Positions 34,101 through 46,919 of a DNA stretch of 64,000 nt are shown one piece after another. The stretch's first letter is position 1. Every line of letters begins with the position of its first letter. The stretch comes from Hyaloperonospora brassicae (taxonomy: Eukaryota; Oomycota; Peronosporomycetes; Peronosporales; Peronosporaceae), in contig CANTFL010001460.1 of assembly GCA_947650285.1 (NCBI GenBank), positions 62,001 to 126,000 on the forward strand, written 5' to 3'. The position numbers and the translations under genes are program-made. The notes under the pieces were generated by a model, which searched no databases, had not been told where the DNA came from, and saw only the letters and a list, made by a program, of their open reading frames with translations.

Positions 34101-37100
34101 AGGGGTTATGTCGGAGGAATATTATCCCCGTGTGTAACATGCTTGGGTGCCCCACCTAATGGGTTACTGTAGACGCTACATCAACCAAGCTCATCACAAA
34201 TCGCCGCGAGGCGGGCGCAACGGGTGGCGAGCTAACAAACCACATTGGAGACAGTACCTTACTATAGTTTATATCAAGACAGAGATAGTTTATTATAGAA
34301 ATACAACAGGTTAAATACAGTTGTACTTTTTACATTAAACAGATCATTCCTAGCTCTGTTTATTTCGTCGCGCTAACTCACGCCATGTGTACCTGACGTT
34401 GAGAAGTACGCAGCCTTGTGTTCTTATCAGCACAAGTTCTTACCAGTCTCCTGTTCAGAGCGTGCCTCGTTACGATTACCGTCTTCGTACGTTGCATCTC
34501 GGCAGTCATCGATATTCACGATCCGAAACGTCTTTAGACTTACCAATTTGTGGATCGCATAATTTGGAGGAAATTTGCCGACATTTTACCTTAGCCATCT
34601 TATAATACCAATTTCTTATGGGTTCTTATTGTCATGCTTCACTCTTCAAGGCATTAGGCTCGTGCAAACCCCGAATACGATAACTTCGTCCCAGCTTGTA
34701 CGCACCCCCCGAAGTCATTTTGACTGAGCTGAAAACACAACTTGTACAGCGAGGGATTTAACCAGTCATCAACCGAACTTAATTATTGATATTACTGATG
34801 AGCAAAGGCGAAGACTTAAATGAGGTTAATGGTGCGGAGTTATTGTCGGGGACAAGTTGGTACTTATCAAATCCAATTGGCCGTGATAATGAGTAATGCT
34901 TAGTCACCAACTTTGTAGCAATTATTTTGAAAACCATAGTTGTAGGCGTAAATGACTACCTGGTTTTATATCTGCGACGCACGCAAAACTACAACTCTCG
35001 ATGATAACGCTTATGCAAAATACCTTATTCTAAATTGATATTAAAGGTTTGGATTACCACACGAGCATAACCAGCGTCCGAAGTAGGGCAGTTGATAGAG
35101 CCACTGAAAAAGCCCAACCATTACTATATTATTTTGAGTGGAGGACAAATGATTAGGTTCTTCTACTATCATTGGTTTGTGCTACCCAGATGAGATCGCA
35201 AGCGAGAAAGTTGTCGATAAACGGATGTCGGAATTGATTTTGCTAACTTATTTACGTATAAAAATGATAAGTAAATTGTCAATATAAGCGGTCGTACCTG
35301 TAGCTGATGACGCGTCTTACTATAATACAATTGTGATACGATATGATTACACGAGACCGATAATACCAAACATCTGATAGATCAGATAATATTGAAAGTA
35401 TGGACCTGAAGAATGTTAAGATTGATAAGTGTCGATTTTGAGGTATAAAATTCATTTAGTCAAACGTAAGATAGGCAATACAAGTAAATGTATCATCACA
35501 TAAAAAACGTTACGCGTGACGATGCGTCTCGACAAAATATTAAATCATATTTTGACCAATAAAGTTGCCAATTGAGGCACAAAGCGATGGATGAAATGCC
35601 ATATAAAATGCTGCCTCCGGCAATCGCATATACAAATCGTTTTCGATAATATCGTAGTACACTAGTCGTCATAATCTTGATAATCCGTAAAAACATCTTC
35701 GATATTAAAATTTGTAATTCGTGATTCTTGAGTTTCTGGATGCACACATAAATAATAATAATTGTAAAGGAATATTTATAATTGCGAAGTAACTGCACCG
35801 AGACTTAGTCGGCAAGCATCACACTTCGCAATTAATTAATAATATGTTGATATGTATGGTGAGCAAACTTTAAGTAAGCACAATGAACGAAACGCTATCT
35901 CATAGACTATCACCATTCCTGACCGCGCTTTAGCTTTTTCAAGATAAGGGTTTTTAACAAGTTGTGCTGGCATGAAAATCAATAATGATAAGTTGGCCAC
36001 AGATGTTGCAGATCGAAACATTCACCTGGTGCATTGATTGTATATATATACATATATTATGGATGCGGGTAGTTTTTCGTGGTCCATTGACCAATATATT
36101 ATAGAATTAGAAACGGACTTATAGCCGACATTTAATTTTTTCCACTCGGTCCACGATATATTCGCCGCACTAATTAACCTATATTTAGACGGCAGTAATT
36201 TAAATTAGGCATGTCGTAGAATGACAACATAAGGCATCATGGAATACTTTTAAAAAAAATTATACGCATAAGCAAGTACTAAATGTATTCTTGATGTAAA
36301 TTGTACGCCCGAATATGCAGATGCCGTCTACATGTTAATTACATTTGCACTTATAGGCTGAATAGACTATGCAACAAATCGCGTAAAATTCTAATCCTTT
36401 TATAAACATTTATTTCACAACAGGGACAGTTGAGGTATAATAATTGTTCCAAATATCTGCATGATAAATTAACGGTTACGTTGATTTTAATCACATTTTC
36501 AAATTGCATTTCCCACGCTTACAGATATATAATGATGTATTGAACGTATTCTGTAAAAAAATATAGAGGTTTGCGCAGTGGTCAACTCGCACGTACACAT
36601 TGCTGCGTAAAATATAGAGGATAAACAGTGAAAGCCTAAAAATGGCGTGTAATTACGAAAGGTAAAGAGAGGACAAGATGCGTGACACTTTCATTAATGT
36701 GTTGTGTTGTGATGTGGTAGGTAATCCTTTTTTCTGCAGGTAGCTGAGTTGTATACATGTTTACGCTTCAATGCGCTTAGTTACGATATGGTGAAAGTAC
36801 CATCCAAAGCAGAGACTAGAGGCTGCTGATTGTTTAATGATGCCGATGTTGATTCGACAAATTTATCATATAATGATAAAAAAACAGAGGCACCATTGCT
36901 TTCTGTTATACCATAGATAGAGAAAGACTTATGAAGCTGTATTTGGGTGTCTGTATGTGTGCTAATTTCGGTATCGAAATTTGACATAATATATATATAT
37001 ATACATAAGATAATTAAATAGGCTACACCCACTTGTTTTTAATAGCGCAAGTTAGACCGTGTTCTAGTGCCATCTTTCTACCACCTTTCGATATTCGGTC
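28139..37100. other. AT-rich stretch without recognisable gene
   Basis: About 9 kb with only short, unrelated open frames (the longest about 130 codons near 32.2-32.6 kb, overlapped by another on the opposite strand), none resembling a known family. No tRNA, rRNA or LTR ends stood out. The hairpin density seen in element A is absent by eye. AT-dinucleotide runs occur near 36038-36056 and 36991-37002. Probably old decayed repeats. Confidence 0.6.
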
Positions 37101-37189
37101 GGCGCACAAAATTTGATTCAGGGCTCTGATGTTTAACATTTAACAGAGCCGGTCTACCAAGTGGTGAGGTCTCCCACGAAGATGCCTCA

Positions 37190-37440
37190 GTTCCACATCT
37201 AAGAGAAAGGCATGAGGAGACAGCGAGGTTGATATGGGTACGAAAAGCTCATGAAGCTAATAGTCGAAAAAGACTTCTACAATTGATAGAGTAGGTAATG
37301 GAAAAGGAAGAAGCAGGTATATACGAGTCGCTTCTAAAGCACTTCTATAACCAACCCTCTACCACAATTTTGTGGCAAATCAAATGACAAGATCAGCCGT
37401 TGCGTTGGGAATGTGAGCGCCTATATCGCCAACGTCAGTG
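37190..37440 (+). pseudogene. Possible coding remnant of unknown family
   Basis: One plus-strand frame reads like a charged protein with few stops (RKAHEANSRKRLLQLIE, then MEKEEAGIYESLLKHF). I do not recognise it. It lies just before the GATC-rich and leader-like part of the diverged array-unit relative, so it may be the 3' end of the parent element's coding region. Confidence 0.25.
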
Positions 37441-37449
37441 AAGTACAAA

Positions 37450-38857
37450 AAAAAACTCTGATTAGAAGATACGAACTAGAACTGGTGGCTCACGATCGTT
37501 TGCTCAACCTTCCTAAATCGCGCGATCGTTGGTATCAAGGATGTGGAATGTGGTTTACTCTCGGATGACTAGGTAGTATATGCCAGATCTCACCGGAGCT
37601 TCCGAGATCAACCATAGGTCGCGATCCCAACCATTGTGATGGATCTCAACTACAGATCGCGAGATCAATTAGACGTCGTAAAATAAATCAGAGATCGCGA
37701 GATTGACCAGAGATCGCAATTCACCCCGCCAGTGGAAGCCTGAAGTCAGCTGCGTATATGTCGGATATTGACCTCGCCAAGGTATACAATAGAGCATACT
37801 TGGTGTAGACCACACATGTCTTAGAGGAGGATCTTTTTAAGATAAGTTCGCGTGGCCTTGGATGTTCGTGATAGATTAGACCGTGTTTTGTATTAGTTTC
37901 TGGGTTTAATTGATAAACTTTAACGAAGTCAAATTTGCTTTAAAATACACGTGTTGCTATCCATTTCGGGTTGGATTACTGGTCACCCGACGGCGAGAAA
38001 TCTGCATACTTAAATCAAGTGATATGGCTAATTTTGTTTGGCAAGAAATTAAGATTTCTAAATTCAAAAAACAACTGCTATCGGACGCAGCAAGCGAGTA
38101 AAGGCGAAGGGTGCAGGATCGTGGGACGGGTTATGTGGTCTGAAAGCTTGCGAAAAGTATCTACTTTGGGCATGGCGATATCGTAGATATTACAATGAAT
38201 CATATGGATCAACTTACAAGTTCACCCTAAACCGTGTAAAAATTCCATGCAATAGCCCCAAGTGCAACTTCGGTCAAGTTTTGCATTGACTCATGTCCAC
38301 CTGGAAGCGCGGCTCGCCCTACCGACGGAATCACAAGGTGAGCAAATTTTACCGCATAGAATTAACGCACTTCTTACATTTGAAATTGTCCTATCGCTAG
38401 TGGAGAGTTGGGATCGAATGTTTAAACTAATGATCGTCACTCTGCAACAAATTTAGTGCCTGACAGAAAACAATAAACAGTGTAGATGACGATTTTTTAA
38501 TGTCTAAATCAGAACACAAATTAGAAAGTGCTCAAGATTAACTGCTGGAACATCACGATAAACAATTCTACTAAGCACATAGTGCAGCAATTAGTTGCTT
38601 GATTCTTATTTTGCCTGCGCTCCACAGGCAAAGAAATCGCATAATTGTCTGTGTCGTTATGTTCAGCATTTTATGTAAAAATATCAGCATATATCAGTCG
38701 ACTTAAAAAATATAACCGAACTTATTATAGACATTTTAGGCACATTATATATCACTCAAAATGCTCATTCGATCCAATTAGAGCATCTTCATCGTAAAAG
38801 AAGTAAAGATAGCGATAGTAGTTGATTGATTAATCTAAGTACGTATTTTTGTAGCGT
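37450..38857 (+). repeat. Diverged single copy of the array-unit internal part
   Basis: The order of parts equals that of the array unit: a GATC-rich block (37480-37720), then a leader-like stretch related to unit positions 1430-2000, then a stretch matching 2000-2600 (TTAGTGCCTG; AGAAAGTG; GCAATTAGTTGCTTGAT near 38588), then an LTR. Shared pieces in the leader include ACACGTG, a TGGATTACTGGTCACCCGACG-like block and TCCACCTGGAAG near 38299. Identity is much lower than between array units. Confidence 0.6.
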
Positions 38858-39293
38858 TGAAACGGGGCACGCCTTGTGTCAATTCGAAACAAGGAAGTGT
38901 GCACTCAACGTCTTGTACACGTGGCGAGGAAGCGAAGCGAAGTAGGCCAAACTCGAAAGCTCTTTCTAACGATAGAGTTTAACAGTTATTCAAAATGGTT
39001 ATTCTTCTTTCAATTAACTATCTTTGTCTTTGTTTCACTATTTTAAACTATATTCTCTGATGTGGGTATTTTGCGCACCTCATTGCGCGCGTCCAGCAGC
39101 GACAAGTGGTTATTTTGGTCGTTGTAGCTAATACGTCAACCAAGAAGTTAAGCATCCACGAATGTTACCCTTGAGGGTAACATTCCTCCAACATTACCCT
39201 TTTCGTGTGATGTGGATTAAATATAATCAAAAAATTATATTTTTTAAATCGAAACTTTGTATCGATTATATGAAACGGGCTCACCCCGTTACA
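38858..39293 (-). mobile_element. LTR (436 bp), solo or terminal
   Basis: Ends TGAAACGGGG...CACCCCGTTACA. Flanking AGCGT (38853-38857) and AGCTT (39294-39298) agree at four of five bases, as expected for a worn 5-bp target-site duplication. Its right half resembles the LTR-like segments of the array (TTGCGCGCGTC then AGCAGCGA) and its left end resembles the 5' LTR of A (GGGGCAC, CCTTG hairpin). Confidence 0.8.
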
Positions 39294-40900
39294 AGCTTTG
39301 CATTAGTAGTTGCACATTTCCAAATCCATAATGAAGTTGTGATGTTATTTAACAAACAAAAGTTTGGGTTAAAAAATTGTCATGCAATCCACTCTATAAA
39401 TCAAAGTCATCATATGTATACATCATTTGGTGTAGAGATAAAATGCAGGATTGTGGAACTTCTGCGATAATAGAACTAGCGTGTAGGACACCGAACCGTA
39501 TTTAATACATATCCTGGAATTTGTGTCCGATATCCGCTAATAGCAGTTCGGGCTATCAATTGTTCAATTTTACATAGATGTTGTAGCTCACGACGCATAC
39601 GATCGATCGGCACAGTTTGCGATCGCAATAGAGTAGGAGCGTGTATATTATAACTATCATCTCACGCTTTTAAAACGGATAACGACTTATGTAAACGTAG
39701 CTAATTTAGATGGAAATTAAATCACAATAAATTTATGACCCTTCCACTCGCACAATAAGCTCTTTTAGATCGATGACAAGGCGGTTGATATTAGATATCC
39801 TATTGGCTAGTAAAAAGTTAACTATAAAAAATTTAAAACTATTTCCCCAAAAAGGCTTTGCCAACTCATGGTGGTGTCAAGAACGTTCATTATTACGTAT
39901 AATGAGTGATTTAAAGAAAGAGAAGTACTACTCAAAAATCGTATTTACGATTTTCAAGCTTTGACAAGCCGGGGGCGAGTTAAAGGAAAGTTTAAGAAAA
40001 AAGTATCCAAATGGGGTTCAAGACATTTATCAAGCACTATAAGAGCAACGCTGCTGATTTGACGCCCAATCGGATCGATGACCGCACGTAATGCCGTTCA
40101 GTAGCAGATCTGTACATATCCTTGATTTGGTGGAAGTTATATGGCTGAACGAGAAAACATAGATTAGAAAATCCGACTCAGATAGTCAACAAGCTTTAAG
40201 GGGTTACTTTTCGATTCCAGTGAACAAACAATCGAACTAATCACAGCACATAATGCTTTATATGTAGATACCCTAACAAGACGTTTGGTGAACCCTTAAC
40301 AATCTAATATGCCTTCGAAAACATGTGTCGTACACAGATCAAAATGGACATTGGACCTTTATTTGTTGTAAAAAAAAAAAACCTCAGACTAGATGTATTT
40401 ACTCACGTAACTAATGTTATAATGAATTTCTCATACATAATATCGAATAATGGGTCTGACGTAGTTCAGCTCCGAACGACTGGTATGGTGTTTCAATGTC
40501 ATTTTTTATTGGAACTCATTCCTCATGAATCTACATAGGTGGTGTCAGTCATAAACCGACGTATAAAGCATTTTACATACGATCTATCGAGTGTGTAGCC
40601 GATGCTACGTTCTAGACCTAGAGTATGCAATCCCACTCAAAGGCGTTCCCTGTTGTCGCCGCTCAAACCCCTAAGATTAAATTTTACCAAAGCTACAGCG
40701 GTGTGGTGGTGCGGGCTACGTCTCAAGCCAAAAATCATGCCATTAATGTACCGAATTAGCCCGTTACATCAAGTAACCATTGTGAGAAAATGGCAAAAAG
40801 AATATTACGGAAAGAATTGTTTTTACAATATCACGAATATACAGTGGTATGATTGGGACGACCCAAGGGCCTAATCATGATTAATATTGTGAATATAACA
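39294..40900. other. AT-rich stretch without recognisable gene
   Basis: Only short open frames (up to about 100 codons). TAGCCCGTTACATCA near 40756-40770 resembles an LTR end, but no matching start lies at a suitable distance, so I do not call it. Confidence 0.5.
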
Positions 40901-40904
40901 AATC

Positions 40905-41235
40905 ACTAATCGCTGCTAGTCGCGCGCAATGGGTGATGAGTAAATGTCATCATACATTAATTTATACTAATCCAATTATTCTGGACAAACATAGAACAAA
41001 AGTTTTGGGAATATATTATTCTTTATTCAGTTTTACTTTTACTACGATGCAAGGCTTTGTATTTGTCGTGTACTATTCCTCTGCGTAGTGTTCGGAGGTA
41101 GCAGTATACTGACATTTACTCTTGTTAGTAATCGTCAAATCCATACTGGTTGTCCAATCCGTGATTACCGATTCCACGGTACACTCAATGGCCGCGTAGA
41201 TAATCGATTATACAACGAGTGCGCGACCGCATGCA
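40905..41235 (+). mobile_element. LTR fragment resembling the 5' LTR of element C
   Basis: Aligns by eye with 53650-53960: GCGCGCAATGGGT/GCGCGCAATTGGT; TTTACTTTTAC(T)ACGA/TTTTAATTTTACGACGA; CCTCTGCGTAG; GTAGCAGT(A/G)TACTGAC(A/C)TTTAC. Plus-strand orientation, directly abutting the minus-strand LTR at 41263, giving a head-to-head pair. Confidence 0.5.
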
Positions 41236-41262
41236 AACAACGCATTATACGAGTACGCCGCC

Positions 41263-41698
41263 TGTAATGGGGAACCGACGACTACATACCGGTCCACCAG
41301 TTCAAAGTCAACTTTTACTAACAACAGTTAAGGTCAGTGCCCAGCTATATGAAGACACTCGACAGAGAAGATTAACGACTAATTTAAGACCCTAGTCGTG
41401 GTACGGATGAACTGTTATTAAATTCAATGAAGCTCTATAACACTTGTTCTATATTTGTCCTGAATAATTGGATTAGTATAAATTAACGTATGATGACGTT
41501 TACTCATCACCCATTGCAGGCGCCTAGCAACAATTGGTGAATTGTGATAGTCACAGTATCAACCAATGAGTAAAAACTTCGGTCGACCCAACCATACCAC
41601 TGTATATTCGTGATATAGTTATAAGAACAGTCGACGAAAAATTCTTTGTTACCAATTGTCACAAATGACACCTCATTTAACGGGCTAGCCGGTTATAT
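41263..41698 (-). mobile_element. 3' LTR of element B (array-type)
   Basis: Starts TGTAATGGGGAACCGACGAC and ends TAACGGGCTAGCCGGTTATA. It resembles the array LTR-like segments along its whole length (GACGACTACATAC, CCCAGCTA, TATCAACCA). The neighbouring CAATACCCCTATAAC corresponds to the C-rich flank of the array segments. Confidence 0.75.
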
Positions 41699-41715
41699 CA
41701 ATACCCCTATAACAG

Positions 41716-42845
41716 ATTGTCACTGTGTAAGTATGCGAATAGGATGGCCACCCGTTATGCACCATTGGGAGGGAGGGAGCACTTATTTAGCCAATTCCAT
41801 TCATATCTGACCTTGCCTCGCATAGTTATATTGAATATGCTGGATACCTTTAAAGAAGACAGCCGGATATTGCGGCAGACAATTTGGCGTCCGCTGTCTG
41901 TTCCTTACCAGCTGCACCTGATGCTGCAGGCGCACTTGGTATTACGCCACGTGCACACAATGCCGCCGAGGTGGAGGTCATCTACTTAGGCATATCAGAT
42001 GTGTCTGATTTAGAAAAAGCTCCACATGCATCGCGATCACCTGCGCTGCCTTATCTTTCTTTATAAGAACTGACGAATGCACGTACATGTAACTTGCATC
42101 ACAGTTTGTTTGGCAGCGATAATGAAGATGACGATGATGAGATTAAATATTCATCTTTAAGTCTAATTTGTGCGCCTACGTACGACCGTGTTAGACGATG
42201 GCGCGAGCCGTCGTCTCTTTTAAAACCGTGAAGTAGATGAGAGTATCACGCTACAGCGTGATTATCTTATTCCGTGTAGTTTGCTTAGACAGCTTATTTA
42301 TAGCTTGTCTCACAAGACAAGCCAACACCATCGAGTTTACTTCAATACGAGTGAGCTTCATGGATTATCCTCCAGCGCGAGACACTTTACCAATGAAGAA
42401 GACTTCTATCTCGATGATTTCTTGAATCATCGACGATATAATGTTAACCAGAAGCGTTATGGAGGATACTTTTGGCGGCGTGAAACGCGTTCTTTTATAA
42501 TATTAATAATTTTGGACGTAAAGGGTGGCTCTATACACTTGATGCATCCCACATTAAGTTGGAGAATCGAACGCCAACCAATGCAAGGTACTGATTGCAT
42601 CGGATGGCACGTGAGGCAAGCATACTTTTCATCGAAATGAGTGACCCCTGTGCGAGTTGTGACAACAACTTGCAACCCACGAAAAGGGAAGTCTTTTCCC
42701 TATAGTTTGCTGTGAAGAAGGACACAACTCGGGCTCAGATGCCGGATGCAATCAAACTTGCAAACCGTCTACAATCTATTAAAGCTCGTATTTATCGATG
42801 GTTTTGTAGCCAATCGGATGGGTCTCGTCGTACTAACGGATGAGA
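41716..42845 (-). mobile_element. Element B, 3' non-coding region
   Basis: Non-coding counterpart of 20329-21466 in A. Shared hairpins at matching places: 41994-42009 (stem ATCAGA, loop TGTG) and 42651-42674 (TGCGAGTTG with one G-T pair). Confidence 0.65.
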
Positions 42846-43300
42846 CTTTCAAATCCGCCATCAGCTAGGTCCGTGGCTTCCAGCAGTCAAACGAGGCTGA
42901 ATGTCCCCGCCGGCGGACGAGGTAAGTTGTCCGCTACCCGTTATTTGCGGTTGGCTTGATAAACGCCCCGGTTAAAAGCGTTTCTTACCCTACGAGTCCA
43001 TCACCGGCTGTGGAGATGGTGGACAGACAAGGTCCAGGCAAGCCGCCGAGCCCGCAGGAGGTCTTAAAACGTTATGATTGCGTGCTGAACGATCTGGGGG
43101 AGGCCTTAAATCAGAAACACCATCGTCGACACGAGTTGTTGTCGACCGTGTGACGTCTTCACACCGATCGGGAGAAGAACTGATCGAATTTTGCATTTTC
43201 TCATCTATCGAACCATCAGGACCTTCGTCTCCTGCGCGACAAGCTGATGGTGCTCGTCGCGAGAAAGCGTTGCCGAAGGACTAGAATTATAATTTGGTCC
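42846..43300 (-). pseudogene. Element B chromodomain and linker remnant
   Basis: Minus-strand translation gives YLVRRRGHSASFDCWKP then a stop, then LMADLKV, the decayed counterpart of YLVQWRGYSPSYNSWEP in A. Upstream is a Ser/Arg-rich linker with stops. Confidence 0.6.
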
Positions 43301-43969
43301 GTGATCACAAGAATCAAGTGGGAAATTTTGAGCGCGCCAGTCATATTCGTTCTTGGAAGAGGACTAGTTTGTGGTAGTACAGGCGGAGACGATACACTAG
43401 AAAGGTCAAATGGGTGCGCAGCCTACGCGGAAACCGAATCGTAAATGCGTTGCCATGGCATTATAAAACACGAATGGAACTATGTATTTTGGAAGTTGTA
43501 AAATACTGCCGACCGCTTTTACCAGATGTATATGTAGTTTAACCGTACTCAGTTACACTAGGTCGATAAATTTACACGAAAGAACATTTGCTATTACATT
43601 CTCGTCTGCATTCTGTTTCTGGCGGTCCACCGCGTTTGCGATGGAATCATGTACGAAAACGACAACCGATTGTTAAATCAGCAGAAAGTTCTCTGATGAT
43701 TCGCTGTTTAGTTGTTCCGTGCACTTCGTCCGTACGGCTAAGATTTCATTATCTTCTTTAGCGAAATAATTTTTTTTCTTAGTGGACAAGGTAGTTTACG
43801 ATGCTTATAAGTAAAGCATCTTTACCATCTCCTGATGCAGCAGAATTGTCGTCGCCCCTACTAGGATCGACTTCTTCGATGTAAGCATTGTAGACATTGG
43901 CATCACCCGGATCGGCTTGTGCAGTGATACGTGATAAGCAAGAGACAAATGGATTTTGCTTGAGGTACC
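43301..43969 (-). mobile_element. Element B, degraded stretch between integrase core and chromodomain
   Basis: No open coding frame, but it aligns by eye with 21950-22340 of A: the TCTGGCGGTCCACCGCG piece near 43619 and the hairpins at about 43677-43700 and 43800-43820. Large parts have no visible coding. Confidence 0.45.
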
Positions 43970-44642
43970 TTCCGCCTTCCTTAACTACTAGTCACTCTGT
44001 ATCAGGGCCAAAATACGTCGGTTGTGTAGGCCATTGGTAAATTAAGCCGTGGGTAGAGTAAGACGTGTCGAAGGCGTATACATTAGGTCGTTGTGACCGA
44101 TTAGATCATCAGAAATAACCTGCTTAAACTTGAATACGAGTGGACGTATCTTAAAAGTATCTGTTTGACAACAAGATTGTCACCTTTTGTCTGACCATCC
44201 GCTTCCGTATTATCGAATGTCGGCATCGTCAACTGTGATCGTAGCGTGCGTGACACGAAATATTAATATTCCGCCGTGAGTCGATGGTGTCTTTCCGAGA
44301 TAAGTTAGCGGGGCACGCCGTGTAGTTTAAACAATGTGTAAATATATATACAGAATTCGATTCGTGTGCAGTGATCGACCCTGGAACTGCATCAAGATGT
44401 TTTATCTGGCTGAACCGGCAAAGGACCAAAACGATACCATTATTCTTGTGAGCTTCTTCGATAAAAATCGGAGAACGTATGCAATGGAAACGGACTTCCA
44501 CCACTTTGACGGCGCTTTCAGAGGTTGTGAAGGTGCACGGAAAATGAAGAAACAGCCTTACCCGCTGACTAAAATTCGTAACAACGAATATTAATGCACA
44601 TAAACCAATACTGGTGGGGCCTGTATAAAAAGTACGACCCAC
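43970..44642 (-). pseudogene. Element B integrase remnant
   Basis: The frame 44229-44642 contains GIVLVLCRFSQIKHLDAVPG, the counterpart of DILVFVDRFSKIMHLAA in A. The first catalytic Asp context and zinc-binding motif are only faintly visible, and the Glu region is not in an open frame. Confidence 0.55.
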
Positions 44643-44942
44643 TAAAAGTTAAGTCTATTTTCGAAACAATGTCAAATTAAAGCGTTGTGACATTAATATA
44701 GGGTGCATAAGCGCAAATATATAAGGGCGAGGCCGACGAAGTCAGGCATGTCGTCCGCAACATCTGTATATTACTGCAACTCGATGCATGGTGTGTACCG
44801 ATTCGATGAGGAACGGTACGACGCTGTTAAACATGCCAACGAATTTGCTATGTGATTCATCTAGCACAAGAACCTGCATCGCTTGCGTAGGCTCTTCGCA
44901 AGTCGTCGAATAATGTCGACAACCGCTAATTAATAACGTAGC
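44643..44942 (-). mobile_element. Element B, unreadable stretch before RNase H
   Basis: About 300 bp between the integrase and RNase H remnants. No open frame and no motif I can place. Confidence 0.35.
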
Positions 44943-45492
44943 AAAAGTGGTCGTAGCCTTACTCTTGACCTGAACTACCTACTAGAAATTGGGCGACACG
45001 AGTTACATCAACGACGACGTTCTGTCGTTCTGATTTATAGTCCACGGAAAAAAGTATACTTTGCAACGAAAGACAGTCCTTGCGCCATTCTTTGCGAGCG
45101 GTATAGATTGTTTGCGGCCGTGCGTAATGACGCAGGGTCCGTATACAAAATGAACGGTCTATTTGCCAACATATAGATGCGGAACTTAGCCAGTGCATAC
45201 TTCATGCCAGGGAGGGCCTAGTCGTGCACTGGATAATTGCGATGAGCTGGTTGAAGCAGACGCGACTGATAACAGACTAATGTCTCAGCGCCGTCTGTTA
45301 CGTACTGCATCAACGCACAGCCGATTGCAAAATCGCTGGCGCCCTAGACTACATGGAATGTTCTATCCTGATCTGCGATCGCCAAAATGGGCGATTGCTT
45401 TAAGGTTTTCTTGAAGTACTCGAAGCAACGCTGCCAGTTAGCGTTCCATGATCACTTCGCACTTTTCGTGAGCAAGCAAGAAAGATGAGCAG
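44943..45492 (-). pseudogene. Element B RNase H and linker remnant
   Basis: Located between RT and integrase as in A. Plus-strand pieces such as CATCAACGCACAGCCGATTGC (near 45308) nearly repeat the RNase H coding sequence of A at 24237-24257. Frames are broken throughout. Confidence 0.6.
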
Positions 45493-46318
45493 TCATCTCG
45501 GCATAGTTGTGCACATACTCGCGCAAGTACGCCGGAAAATCAAGGAACTTCCGAAGTCCCTCGATATTGACTGGTACGGGTCAGCCGGAGGTCGATTTAA
45601 CCTTTTGGGATCAAGGCGTACGCAGTGCTTACATATGATGCACCCAAGACGTGGTATTTTGCTAGCCGCGAATATACACTTCTTGTGGTTGACGTACAAC
45701 TTATGCTTCCGCATAGGTTGAAGAACCTGACGAAAGTGAGTTCTGTAGACCTTCAACGTCCGTCTTTCCGTCCTTAGCCCGGCTATGGACGAGCATATCG
45801 TCAAAGTAACTCGGCGCGAATTCTTGCACCGGTCTCAATAGATTTGTCACGCATCGGTCGAAGGTGAATGGGGTGCTACTCAGCCCTTTTGGCATCACTA
45901 GCCACTCCCACAATATACCACTGGGGGTACTTGCAGCCGTGTACAGGATGTATCGTTCACGCAAACGGATCTGATGGAAGCTATCCATCACGTCGATGGA
46001 GGAGAAGATGGTAATCGTAGACATACCACCAATGATTACGTCCTTCCTCGGTATCGGCGTTTGAGCCGGTACCGTTGCAGCATTAATTTTGTTGAATTCA
46101 TGCACTATCCGCCACCCTCCTGTAGCCTTTCGCACACAGAAGGTGGGAGATCTGTAAGGAGAAGTTGATTCCCTCACACGGCCAGCGGCCAATCGGTGGA
46201 CAAAGAACTTGTAGGTCGATAGTACCGGTTCACGAGGCAATAGACACTGCTCCATGACACAGTACTTCGAGCCCGATTTGAGATCAATATCATGTATGGT
46301 GCCTTTATCCTTAGGCAA
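45493..46318 (-). pseudogene. Element B reverse transcriptase, best-preserved RT in the window
   Basis: The frame 45701-46318 (205 residues) covers most of the RT core: SPTFCVRKATGGWRIVHEF (residues 58-76), FSSIDVMDSFHQI with the first catalytic Asp (109) and YFDDMLVHSR with the other two (173-174). It then shifts into 45493-45804, which continues RKHKLYVNHKKCIF. Compared with A it keeps YFDD where A has YADD. The frameshift and missing neighbours make it non-functional. Confidence 0.88.
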
Positions 46319-46919
46319 AATGCAAGGTACGTATTCAGGGAATACATCCTTTGAATACGATCAAATCCTCATACAAAGGATTCGACCGGCGTGAATCTCA
46401 GGATTGAGACGTGTTTCTCTCAATTCGAGTCTTCTCATGGATAACACTTTCGTCCACCGATGAACTGCCGAGAACCTGTTCGTTCTCAGTAAACAGAATT
46501 GCTGCCCGAATATCGGTGACGTACTCGTTCTTCGCGACGAGTACACAGATCTGCTTGAGTTTACCACTACGCAGATCACGCAAGAACCGTTTTGGTGATA
46601 ACGTCGGAAATTGTAAGATCTCCAAAGTTAAATTCGGAGGCGCGATCAGATTAAGCGTATAAGCGCCTGCGCTTTTTCCTTAATTGACCAAGACATTCAA
46701 TGTCTCGATCACTTCCTGGAAAGTCGCATGCACAGGATGCTGTGGACTCTCTCCCTCAGCATATACTGCTTGAAAAACGTCTTCCTCAAGTACGTACGGA
46801 ATCTTTTCCTCCACATCTTCAGACTGTGGCTACGCAACCTCTGCCAGATAACGATCGTTTCGGTCCACTGTCCAGACAACCTACAACTGGGGGGCCGTGT
46901 TGCTTATCACCGGCTATCA
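46319..46919 (-). pseudogene. Element B protease-RT linker remnant
   Basis: Overlapping frames 46398-46625 and 46361-46579 correspond to the acidic linker of A (FLRDLRSGKLKQICVLV against FLRDLRSGKVKPICILV). Confidence 0.65.

Noticed and set aside
36991..37002. AT dinucleotide runs as replication or telomere-like signals
   Set aside because: Short and common in AT-rich DNA; no telomeric repeats nearby.
40756..40770. Isolated LTR-end-like motif TAGCCCGTTACATCA
   Set aside because: No matching LTR start within about 500 bp and no body similarity.
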